A DNA stretch of 64,000 nucleotides from Parapontixanthobacter aurantiacus. GTDB lineage: Bacteria > Pseudomonadota > Alphaproteobacteria > Sphingomonadales > Sphingomonadaceae. The position numbers were made by a program, and so were the translations under genes. Below, piece by piece: positions 18,518 through 25,500 of this stretch. Below the pieces are notes generated by a model. It had not been told where the DNA came from and did not search any database. It saw nothing but the letters and a program-made list of their open reading frames with translations. Where the stretch lies: the NCBI RefSeq assembly GCF_009827635.1, contig NZ_WTYW01000001.1, positions 1,134,001 to 1,198,000 of the forward strand, read 5' to 3'. Every line of letters begins with the position of its first letter. Position 1 is the first letter of the stretch.

Positions 18518-19435
18518 ATGGCTCAACCGGATGACTGCATCATCATCGGCGGCGGACCGGCGGGCCTGACGGCTGCTATCTACCTCGCGCGCTATCACCT
18601 TTCCGTCCGCTTGTTCGACTGCGGGACGAGCCGCGCTGCCCTCATTCCCACGACGCATAACCACGCAGGGTTTCCCGAGGGGATCAGGGGAACCACCCTT
18701 CTCGAACGAATGCGGGAACAGGCCATCAAATACGGCACGATGCGCGAAGCGACGAGGGTCGAGGCGCTTGCGAAAGACGGTAACGTATTCTCGCTAAGTA
18801 GCAATGGCAGAAGGTTTCTCGCTCGTAGCGTATTGCTCGCGACCGGGGTCTTCAACCGCCATCCGCCCGGAATGGAAGATGCTTTCCATGACGAGGCACT
18901 GGAACGCGGTCTCCTGCGCTATTGCCCGGTCTGCGACGGCTATGAGGTGACGGACAAGAGGGTAGGCATCATCGGAACGGGCAGTCATGGTACGGCTGAG
19001 GCTATCTTCCTGCGCGGCTTCACGAAGGACGTGACGCTCATCTCGCCCGATGCGGAACACGATCTGGACGACGAGTGTCTCGCCAAACTCGACAACTACG
19101 CAATTACGAGAGCGGACGGTCCGTGCGGCGAATACGCATTTGAGAATGGGCGCATGGCCGTGCGCGTGGCAGACGGAACCCTCAGCTTCGACAGCGCTTA
19201 TCCCGCGCTCGGCTCGATCATCCGCAGCGACCTGGCGGTGGCGGCTGGAGCCAAGGCGAGCGAGGAAGGTTGCCTCGAAGTGGACGAGCATATGCGCACG
19301 AGCGTGCCCGGCCTCTTCGCCGCGGGCGACGTCGTGCTGGGGCTTGACCAGATAAGCCATGCGATGGGACAGGCTGGCGTGGCGGCGACGACGATCCGCA
19401 ACGAACTCGCCGAGCAGAAGCCGCTCAAACGCTGA
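18518..19435 (+). CDS. Thioredoxin-reductase-like FAD/NAD(P) oxidoreductase
   Basis: A 305-residue flavoprotein with the FAD motif GGGPAGLTAA (residues 11-20), a CPVCDGYE redox-type motif near residue 138 where thioredoxin reductase has CATC, a second nucleotide-binding motif GTGSHG, and the C-terminal AAGDVVLGLDQISHAMGQAGVAA. The overall plan is that of low-molecular-weight thioredoxin reductases, but the CPVCDG version defines a TrxR-like group whose electron acceptor is often not thioredoxin. GAAAGAGGAA is the ribosome-binding site. It lies antiparallel inside the rimM-trmD interval, suggesting later insertion. Confidence 0.88.
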   Translation: MAQPDDCIIIGGGPAGLTAAIYLARYHLSVRLFDCGTSRAALIPTTHNHAGFPEGIRGTTLLERMREQAIKYGTMREATRVEALAKDGNVFSLSSNGRRFLARSVLLATGVFNRHPPGMEDAFHDEALERGLLRYCPVCDGYEVTDKRVGIIGTGSHGTAEAIFLRGFTKDVTLISPDAEHDLDDECLAKLDNYAITRADGPCGEYAFENGRMAVRVADGTLSFDSAYPALGSIIRSDLAVAAGAKASEEGCLEVDEHMRTSVPGLFAAGDVVLGLDQISHAMGQAGVAATTIRNELAEQKPLKR

Positions 19436-19472
19436 ACTGACGGAGGGGGCGAAAGAGCGTCCCTGCGGACGA

Positions 19473-19976
19473 TCAGTCGACGAATGCGGCATCCACGGTC
19501 AGTGTCTCGTCGTCCCAGTGAGGAACGGCGTCTTCGGTCAGGGGAATCATGAACCGCTTGCCGTCCGGTTTCTCGATCTCGACGATGTCGGTCGCGCCGA
19601 AATTCTCGACCGCGACCACTCGACCGACCGCCGCTCCGTCATTCGTCTGAACGGCAAGACCGATCAGGTCGGCATGGTAGAATTCGCCCTCTTCCAGCGG
19701 CGGCAAGGTGCTGCGCGATACGGTGAGCAATGTGCCCCGCAGGGCCTCGGCAGCGTTGCGGTCACGCACTTCGGCGAAGCGCGCAATGGCCCCGCCCTTA
19801 TTGTCCGAGCGCACCTTCGACAGCGTCAGTGCGCCGTCGTTGAAGGAGGGATGCGAGGAGAGCGCCTCGACGCTCTCCCCGAACAGTTTCAGCCGGACTT
19901 CGCCTGCAACGCCATGCGCCCCGGCGACCGCCGCGAGGGCAATCGTGCCGGGAGCGGTATCCGGGCGGTCCGGCAT
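19473..19976 (-). CDS. rimM: Ribosome maturation factor RimM
   Basis: RimM assists assembly of the 30S head and binds S19. The 167-residue protein has the N-terminal beta-barrel start AAVAGAHGVAGEVRLK, the linker region EGEFYHADLIGLAV, and the PRC-barrel C-terminal part with VENFGATDIVEI and a MIPLTEDAVPHWD stretch. Length is normal. It begins 8 bases after rpsP and ends facing the convergent oxidoreductase gene. Confidence 0.95.
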   Translation of the reverse strand: MPDRPDTAPGTIALAAVAGAHGVAGEVRLKLFGESVEALSSHPSFNDGALTLSKVRSDNKGGAIARFAEVRDRNAAEALRGTLLTVSRSTLPPLEEGEFYHADLIGLAVQTNDGAAVGRVVAVENFGATDIVEIEKPDGKRFMIPLTEDAVPHWDDETLTVDAAFVD

Positions 19977-19984
19977 GACGCCGA

Positions 19985-20485
19985 TCAGTCCCCAGACTTC
20001 TCTTCCAGCGCTTCGTCGACGGTTTCTTCGCTACCTTCGACCGGAGCATCGCTGCTTTCCTCGGTCGATTCCGAAGTCGTTTCGGCTTCTTCCTCGGCCG
20101 GAGCGTTCTTGGCTTCTTCTTCGGCAGCCTTCGCAGCTTCCTCGGCTTCGGCAGCCTTAGCAGCCTTTTCCTCGGCCCGCTCGGTAGCCTTTTCGCCCGG
20201 CTTCGCCTTGTTGGGGTTGTTGCGTGCCTCGCGCTCGCGAATGCCGGCGGCATCGAGGAAGCGAGCTACGCGATCCGACGGCTGGGCTCCAACGCCGAGC
20301 CAGTAACGCGCACGGTCCTCGTCCAGCTTCACGCGGTTGTCGTCATCCTTGGCGAGCAGCGGGTTGTAAACGCCGATCTGCTCCAGATACTTGCCGTCAC
20401 GCGGCTTGCGGCTGTCCGCAGCAACGATACGGTAATAAGGACGCTTCTTCGCGCCACCACGCGACAGCCTCAATGCAATTGCCAT
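19985..20485 (-). CDS. rpsP: 30S ribosomal protein S16 with long Ala/Glu tail
   Basis: S16 is an assembly protein of the 30S body. The first 80 or so residues carry the whole family core: [39 protein letters not shown], and [14 protein letters not shown]. At 166 residues it is about twice the usual length because of an Ala/Glu/Lys-rich C-terminal half (many EEA and EAEE runs), which should be a charged helix or disordered tail. Homologues in alphaproteobacteria often carry such tails. It starts the rpsP-rimM transcript, 54 AT-rich bases after ffh. Confidence 0.96.
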   Translation of the reverse strand: MAIALRLSRGGAKKRPYYRIVAADSRKPRDGKYLEQIGVYNPLLAKDDDNRVKLDEDRARYWLGVGAQPSDRVARFLDAAGIREREARNNPNKAKPGEKATERAEEKAAKAAEAEEAAKAAEEEAKNAPAEEEAETTSESTEESSDAPVEGSEETVDEALEEKSGD

Positions 20486-20539
20486 AATCTCTTACCTTTC
20501 GAATTTAACAAACTGAAATTATTTGTATTTGAGTGAAAT

Positions 20540-21988
20540 CTATTTCTTGCGACCGCCCATGCCGGGAAAGCCCGGCGGCAATCCGCCAGCACCGCCGCCC
20601 ATGCCGCCGCCCGGCCCGCCGAGACCTGGCATTGCGGCATCAAGACCGCCCTTGCCGAACAGCGCGCCGAGCCCCTTCAGCCCGCCCATCTTTTTGATCT
20701 GCTTCATGGCGCGACCCATTTCCTGATGCATCTTAAGGAGGCGGTTGACGTCCTGCACCTGCGTGCCGGAGCCTGCCGCGACGCGCCGCTTGCGCTTCGC
20801 ATTGAGCAAGGCGGGGTTCGCCCGCTCCTTCGCGGTCATCGAACCGATGATTGCATCCATGTGGAGCAGCACCCGGTCGTCCATTCCGCTGCCCTGCAGC
20901 GCGGCCTTCGCCTTCTTCATGCCCGGCAACATTCCGGCGAGCATACCGAGGCCACCCATCCGGTTCATCTGCTGAAGCTGCATACGCAGATCGTTGAGGT
21001 CGAACTGACCTTTCTCCATGCGCTTGGCGAGGGCTTCGGCATCCTCTTCCTTGATGGTCGCCGCAGCCTTCTCGACGAGGCTGACGACATCGCCCATGCC
21101 GAGGATGCGCCCGGCAACGCGCTCCGGATCGAAGGCTTCGAGCGCATCGAGCTTCTCGCCCGTGCCGGCGAACTTGATCGGCTTGCCGGTAACATGCCGC
21201 ATCGACAACGCCGCACCGCCCCGCGCATCGCCATCCATCCGCGTGAGGATCACGCCGGTCAGCGGGACCTCGCCGGAGAAGCTCTGCGCGACATTGACGG
21301 CATCCTGGCCGGTCAGCGCATCGACGACGAGCAGCACCTCGGCAGGGTTCGACACGCGCGCGACGGCATTCATCTCCGCCATCAACGCCTCGTCGACGTG
21401 AAGGCGGCCGGCGGTATCGAGCAGCAGGACGTCGAAACTCTGCAAACGGCTCGCTTCGAGCGCGCGGCGCGCGATATCGACCGGCTGCTGGCCCTCGATG
21501 ATCGGCAGCGTCGCGACCTCGGCCTGCTCGCCGAGCACCTTCAGCTGCTCCTGCGCGGCGGGACGCTGCACGTCGAGCGACGCCATCAGCGCCTTCTTGC
21601 CATGCTTCTGCTTGAGGTAGCGTGCGAGCTTCGCCGTGCTGGTCGTCTTGCCCGAACCCTGCAGACCGACCATCATCACCACGGCAGGCGGCTTGACGTC
21701 GAGTTCGAGTCCTTCGTGGCCCTGCCCGCCGAGCATTTCGACGAGTTCGTCATTGACGATCTTGACGACCTGCTGACCCGGCGTGATCGAACGCAGGACA
21801 TCCTGACCGATCGCCTTTTCGGTTACCGCATCGATGAAGCGGCGGACGACCGGCAGGGCAACGTCCGCCTCGAGCAGGGCGATGCGCACTTCTCGCATGG
21901 CTTCGCGCACATCGGCCTCGCCAAGCGCGCCGCGCCCGCGCAGGCGATCGAACACCCCGCCGAGGCGATCTGACAGATTGTCGAACAT
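20540..21988 (-). CDS. ffh: Signal recognition particle protein Ffh
   Basis: Ffh is the GTPase that binds signal sequences and SRP RNA and docks with FtsY. The 482-residue protein starts MFDNLSDRLGGVFDRLRGRG. It has GLQGSGKTTS (P-loop), DTAGRL, TRMDGDARGGAAL and GTGEKLDALE in the NG domain, then a Met-rich M domain and a Gly/Met/Pro-rich tail. The open frame continues 54 codons upstream but without family character; the chosen ATG has GGAG nine bases upstream. rpsP and rimM follow on the same strand. Confidence 0.97.
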   Translation of the reverse strand: MFDNLSDRLGGVFDRLRGRGALGEADVREAMREVRIALLEADVALPVVRRFIDAVTEKAIGQDVLRSITPGQQVVKIVNDELVEMLGGQGHEGLELDVKPPAVVMMVGLQGSGKTTSTAKLARYLKQKHGKKALMASLDVQRPAAQEQLKVLGEQAEVATLPIIEGQQPVDIARRALEASRLQSFDVLLLDTAGRLHVDEALMAEMNAVARVSNPAEVLLVVDALTGQDAVNVAQSFSGEVPLTGVILTRMDGDARGGAALSMRHVTGKPIKFAGTGEKLDALEAFDPERVAGRILGMGDVVSLVEKAAATIKEEDAEALAKRMEKGQFDLNDLRMQLQQMNRMGGLGMLAGMLPGMKKAKAALQGSGMDDRVLLHMDAIIGSMTAKERANPALLNAKRKRRVAAGSGTQVQDVNRLLKMHQEMGRAMKQIKKMGGLKGLGALFGKGGLDAAMPGLGGPGGGMGGGAGGLPPGFPGMGGRKK

Positions 21989-22014
21989 GCGCGTTCTCCA
22001 AAACCTTGCCGCAT

Positions 22015-22029
22015 GGCAGCGATGCTGCC
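22015..22029. repeat. Short inverted repeat upstream of ffh
   Basis: A perfect dyad GGCAGC, GAT, GCTGCC. It lies 27-41 bases upstream of the ffh start codon, so it would form a small hairpin in the ffh leader or serve as an operator. No known motif is recognised. Confidence 0.4.
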
Positions 22030-22115
22030 GCGCAGGCGTTAAATGCCAAAAACGCCGGCGAACGAAACCTCGTTGGCCAGCGTGCGAGGCAAGAATGCCC
22101 CGGCTTCTTCGTTTC

Positions 22116-22184
22116 GTGCTACCGCGCTTTGCGCTACTTGAGCACCTCATGTCCGTGCTTCAGCGCTATGCGCTACCTCAGCAC
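22116..22184. repeat. Two tandem 30-bp hairpin repeats between tRNA-Ala and ffh
   Basis: Two 30-base units (22116-22145 and 22155-22184) separated by 9 bases are identical at most positions. Each is an inverted repeat with outer arms GTGCT and AGCAC and inner arms GCGC and GCGC, so each can form a stem with an internal bulge. They are outside any convincing gene, 128-197 bases upstream of ffh. They could be an operator pair, leader RNA hairpins, or copies of a dispersed palindromic repeat. Confidence 0.6.
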
Positions 22185-22207
22185 TTTATGTTCCTGACTT
22201 CCAGGAC

Positions 22208-22221
22208 CCGCCCGAAGGCGG
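22208..22221 (-). terminator. Hairpin just downstream of tRNA-Ala
   Basis: CCGCC, a four-base TTCG loop (minus-strand sense) and GGCGG, starting four bases past the tRNA 3' end. The stable UUCG-type hairpin lacks a T-run, so it may be a processing or weak termination signal. Confidence 0.35.
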
Positions 22222-22225
22222 TGAA

Positions 22226-22301
22226 TGGTGGAGCCTAGCGGGATCGAACCGCTGACCTCAACACTGCCAGTGTTGCGCTCTCCCAGCTGAGCTAAGGCCC
22301 C
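22226..22301 (-). tRNA. tRNA-Ala(GGC)
   Basis: A 76-base cloverleaf including encoded CCA. The acceptor stem is GGGGCCT with AGGCTCC, the D arm starts GCTC, the anticodon stem CAACA/TGTTG encloses the loop CTGGCAG with anticodon GGC, and the T arm carries GGTTCGATCCC. It reads GCC and GCT codons. It has its own promoter candidate upstream. Confidence 0.95.
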
Positions 22302-22337
22302 GTGCCATTCCATCTCGCGCCGAAGCGCGAAAGCAGC

Positions 22338-22366
22338 CCCCTATGCGAGAGGGCCGCCCTTTGCAA
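22338..22366 (-). promoter_or_regulatory. Candidate tRNA-Ala promoter
   Basis: On the minus strand: TTGCAA, a 17-base spacer and TAGGGG, giving a transcript start some 30-40 bases before the tRNA. A stable TCGCGC-TTCG-GCGCGA hairpin (22315-22330) lies between, in the tRNA leader, and could also help end the TIGR02300 transcript. Confidence 0.45.
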
Positions 22367-22370
22367 CAAT

Positions 22371-22691
22371 TTACTCGTCGTCCTTGTCGTCGTCGCCCTT
22401 GCCCTTGGACACGCCGAGATCGTCGTCGCCGCCCAGATCGACTTCGTTGTCGGGAGAATCGTCGTCCTCGTCGATATCCTCGAGATCGTCATCGGCCAGG
22501 TCGCTGTCGGCCTCGGTATCCTTCTTCTTCTCGTCGTCGAAGGGGATCGGCTGCTTCGACTTGAGGACGGGCTCCGGCTCCCATTCCTCGCCACATTCGA
22601 TGCAGGTGACGGGATCGTCCTTGTTCAAATCGTAAAAGCGCGTGCCGCATTTCGGGCAGGTGCGCTTCGTGCCCCATTCTGGCTTGACCAT
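22371..22691 (-). CDS. TIGR02300 family acidic zinc-ribbon protein
   Basis: A 106-residue protein starting MVKPEWGTKRTCPKCGTRFYD, with two CxxC pairs (CPKC and CIEC) forming a zinc ribbon, followed by a strongly acidic Asp/Glu-rich tail that makes up the second half. This matches the TIGR02300 family, found widely in alphaproteobacteria and of unknown function. No signal or membrane segment is seen. It diverges from aroA. Confidence 0.88.
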   Translation of the reverse strand: MVKPEWGTKRTCPKCGTRFYDLNKDDPVTCIECGEEWEPEPVLKSKQPIPFDDEKKKDTEADSDLADDDLEDIDEDDDSPDNEVDLGGDDDLGVSKGKGDDDKDDE

Positions 22692-22882
22692 TCTCGTTCC
22701 TCAAAGCTGGTCCGGACCGCCCGCAGGCTGCCAACCGGACGCAAGAAATTCTCGTGACTGCGATGTCGCTGGCCGGGATTGCCCGCCCGGATTCGCAAAA
22801 GCGCGCGCGCCTTGCCATAGGCGGGTCGCACTGTCAAAAGCCGCGCTCATATCGCAACCTCACGCATCTAGGAACGCTGCCC

Positions 22883-24220
22883 TTGCCCGACAACCCGACA
22901 CCGCGCAGATTCGCACCGCGCGGCCCCTTGCGCGGCACGATCACGGTCCCCGGCGACAAGTCGATCAGTCACCGCGCGCTCATCTTCGGCGCGCTGGCCG
23001 TCGGGAAAAGCAGGATTGCAGGCCTTCTCGAGGGCGAGGACGTGCTCGCGACCGCGGCGGCCATGCGCCAGATGGGGGCGAAGATCGAACGCGATGGCGA
23101 GACCTGGGTCGTCGAGGGCGTCGGCGTCGGCAGCCTGCTCGAACCCGAAACCGCGCTCGATATGGGCAATAGCGGCACCTCGACCCGCCTCCTCATGGGT
23201 CTCATCGCAGGTCATGCGATCAGCGCGACCTTTATCGGGGATGCCAGCCTTTCGGCCCGCCCGATGGGGCGCGTCATCGAACCGCTCGGGCAAATGGGGG
23301 CGAGCTTTACCGCCTCACGCGCGGGCGAACCTCAGGATACGCTGCCGCTGACGATGCGCGGCGCCAATCCCGCCGTGCCGATCACCTACCGGTTGCCCGT
23401 CGCCAGCGCACAGGTGAAAAGCGCCATTCTGCTCGCGGCCCTCAATACCGCGGGAACAACGACTGTCATCGAACCGGTCCCGACGCGCGATCACTCGGAA
23501 CGGATGCTGAAGGGCTTCGGCGCGGCGATCGAAACGGAAACCGTCGCGGAGGAACGCCATATCCGCATCCACGGTCCCGGCGACCTCGCGCCGCAGGACA
23601 TCGTCGTGCCCGGCGATCCCTCTTCCGCCGCGTTCTTCGCCGTGGCAGCATCCATCGTGCCCGAAAGCGATGTAACGATCCGCAATGTCGGCCTCAACCC
23701 GACGCGCAACGGCATCTTCCAGGTGCTGGAAGCGATGGGCGCGGACATCGCTTACGAGGATCGGAGGGAGGTCGGCGGCGAACCGGTCGCGGATCTGCGC
23801 GTTCGTCATGCGGAATTGCACGGCGTCGAAGTCGATCCAGCGCTTGCGCCGTCGATGATCGACGAGTTCCCGGTCCTGTTCGTTGCCGCGGCACTCGCCA
23901 AGGGAACCACGACCACCAGCGGCCTGCACGAATTGCGGGTCAAGGAGTCCGATCGCCTCGCGACGATGGCTCGTGCTCTCACAGCCGCCGGTGCGCAGGT
24001 CGAGGAGCGCGAGGACGGCCTCGTCATCGAGGGAACGGGCGGCACACCGCTGCGCGGCACGGCGAACGAGGGCGTCGCGACGGCGCTCGACCACCGCATC
24101 GCCATGAGCATGGCGATTGCCGGCATTGCCAGCCGTGACGGGGTGGAAGTGGACGATACAGGCCCGATCGCGACCAGTTTTCCCGGCTTCGCTGACCTTC
24201 TCGAAGGGCTGACGCAATGA
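22883..24220 (+). CDS. aroA: 3-phosphoshikimate 1-carboxyvinyltransferase (EPSP synthase)
   Basis: AroA transfers enolpyruvate from PEP to shikimate 3-phosphate in aromatic amino-acid synthesis. Motifs include VPGDKSISHRAL, GNSGTSTRLLMG, GDASLSARPM and the late RVKESDRLATMA. The frame is open from 22754, but a TTG at 22883 with AGGA ten bases upstream gives 445 residues starting LPDNPTPRRFAP, the usual AroA length, so TTG is preferred; an ATG at 22754 would add 43 uncharacteristic residues. The gene overlaps the next by four bases, as part of an aroA-(membrane gene)-cmk-rpsA cluster. Confidence 0.95.
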   Translation: MPDNPTPRRFAPRGPLRGTITVPGDKSISHRALIFGALAVGKSRIAGLLEGEDVLATAAAMRQMGAKIERDGETWVVEGVGVGSLLEPETALDMGNSGTSTRLLMGLIAGHAISATFIGDASLSARPMGRVIEPLGQMGASFTASRAGEPQDTLPLTMRGANPAVPITYRLPVASAQVKSAILLAALNTAGTTTVIEPVPTRDHSERMLKGFGAAIETETVAEERHIRIHGPGDLAPQDIVVPGDPSSAAFFAVAASIVPESDVTIRNVGLNPTRNGIFQVLEAMGADIAYEDRREVGGEPVADLRVRHAELHGVEVDPALAPSMIDEFPVLFVAAALAKGTTTTSGLHELRVKESDRLATMARALTAAGAQVEEREDGLVIEGTGGTPLRGTANEGVATALDHRIAMSMAIAGIASRDGVEVDDTGPIATSFPGFADLLEGLTQ

Positions 24221-24486
24221 ACGATCTGGACTGGGCGACGGGCATCGGCTTCATCGGCATGGCCTGCATCATCGCGGCCTATGCCTATCTCACCTGGAAG
24301 GACGCGCCCAATCCATACGTCCTGCACGGAACGAACCTCGTCGGCGCTTCGTTGCTGACGGTATCGCTCCTCTATCATACCAACTGGCCTTCGCTCGTTC
24401 TGGAAGGCTTCTGGGCGGCGATCGCGATCTACGGCCTCGTGAAAGCGGCGCGTACCGGAAAGAAAGCGCAGGAACGCGAAGCATGA
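24217..24486 (+). CDS. Small membrane protein of the CBU_0592 type
   Basis: An 89-residue protein with three hydrophobic segments (about residues 8-26, 38-56 and 60-76), an interior HGTNLVGASLLTVSLLYHTNW and a charged C-terminus. It resembles the small CBU_0592-type integral membrane family of unknown function. ATGA overlaps with aroA upstream and with cmk downstream (four bases each) show that it is translated as part of the cluster, which argues that it is a real gene. Confidence 0.82.
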   Translation: MNDLDWATGIGFIGMACIIAAYAYLTWKDAPNPYVLHGTNLVGASLLTVSLLYHTNWPSLVLEGFWAAIAIYGLVKAARTGKKAQEREA

Positions 24487-25112
24487 TCATCGCCGTCGAC
24501 GGCCCGACCGCCAGCGGAAAGGGCACGATAGCCAAGGCGCTCGCCGCGCATTACGGGCTGCCGCATCTCGATACCGGACTGCTTTACCGCGCGGTCGGGC
24601 GACAGGTGTTCCTCAGCGGAGGGGACCCCGACGATCCCGCCGATGCTCTGGCCGCCTGCGACTTTCCCGAAAAGCTGCTTAAGGATTCGGCGCTGCGCGA
24701 TGAAGTGACGGGCGGTTTCGCCAGCCGGGTCTCCGTCCATCACGATGTGCGCGAGGCACTGTTCGAGCGGCAGCGCAGCTTCGCATTGCAGGAAGGCGGA
24801 GCGGTGCTCGACGGACGCGACATCGGAACGGTGATCGCGCCCGAAGCCGACGTCAAACTGTTCGTGACCGCATCGACCGAGGCACGTGCGAAGCGGCGTC
24901 ACAAGGAAATGATCGAGCGCGGCACGGACGTTCCCCTCGAAGTGATCGTCGGCGACCTCGAACGACGCGACGAGCGCGACCGCAACCGCGACGAAGCACC
25001 GTTGCGTGCGGCGAAGGATGCGGTGATCCTCGATACGTCGGACCTGGACAAGGACGGGGCAATCGCTGCCGCCATCGACGCCGTCGACAAACGATCGGGC
25101 CGGGCGAAATAG
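24483..25112 (+). CDS. cmk: Cytidylate kinase
   Basis: Cmk phosphorylates CMP and dCMP. The 209-residue protein starts MIIAVDGPTASGKGTIAKAL with the P-loop GPTASGKGT, followed by LDTGLLYRAVG. It then has LDGRDIGTVIAPEADVK and the lid region RDERDRNRDEAPL with its Arg/Asp pairs. Length is slightly short of the 220-230 typical because the inserted CMP-binding domain is compact. It precedes rpsA, an order conserved in many proteobacteria. Confidence 0.96.
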   Translation: MIIAVDGPTASGKGTIAKALAAHYGLPHLDTGLLYRAVGRQVFLSGGDPDDPADALAACDFPEKLLKDSALRDEVTGGFASRVSVHHDVREALFERQRSFALQEGGAVLDGRDIGTVIAPEADVKLFVTASTEARAKRRHKEMIERGTDVPLEVIVGDLERRDERDRNRDEAPLRAAKDAVILDTSDLDKDGAIAAAIDAVDKRSGRAK

Positions 25113-25500
25113 ACCGGGGACGCCGGGCAGGTTTTCCTACTTGTCCGCGATGTGGCAATCCTGCGGGATGCCTCTTTTAAGCACGCTCCGACCTGTCATC
25201 CCGATGCTTCGACCGATCCTTTTCCGACCCCGTTTCTTTCGGTCCAAGGACAGTGTTACATGTGTTCCATCGCGTTGGACTTGAGCTGAGTCGTCCTGCT
25301 TGCGTTTTGCGTGGTTTTGGACTAGGCGCGCGTCGTTCTTGAAATCACTCAGGCGTTTGACGGAACCTGCGCGTCGGCATCCGGCCGCGTGCGGAATACG
25401 GCCCTCTTGGCCCGCTCTCTCGCAATCCCGCGAGGGGCGGAGAAAAGACCCCGGTAAAACCGGTGGCCGGAAATGAACATTGAACTGGAACATTGACCAT
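25113..25500 (+). promoter_or_regulatory. rpsA upstream region: repeat copy, promoter candidate, structured leader
   Basis: The 388 bases between cmk and rpsA contain no convincing gene. They hold one copy of the GTGTTCCAT repeat (25247-25285), a promoter candidate (TTGCGT, 17-base spacer, TAGGCG, 25300-25328, followed by CGCG), and a leader of about 170 bases. That leader has short inverted repeats, for example CTCGC with GCGAG near 25420-25440 and CCGGT with ACCGG at 25451-25463. S1 genes in other bacteria are autoregulated through a structured leader, so this layout is suggestive only. Confidence 0.4.
25247..25285 (+). repeat. Intergenic repeat copy 1 (tandem nonamer)
   Basis: Core is two adjacent nonamers GTGTTACAT and GTGTTCCAT (25253-25270), preceded by AGGACA and followed by CGCGT-GGACTT. 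Closely similar copies lie at 40105 (upstream of trpA) and 60175 (upstream of the Kef-type gene), in the same orientation relative to the downstream gene. Confidence 0.7.

Noticed and set aside
22754-22882. Upstream 43-codon extension of aroA
   Set aside because: It lacks AroA-like sequence, contains the divergent promoter region of the TIGR02300 gene and makes the protein longer than usual; the TTG at 22883 has a good ribosome-binding site.
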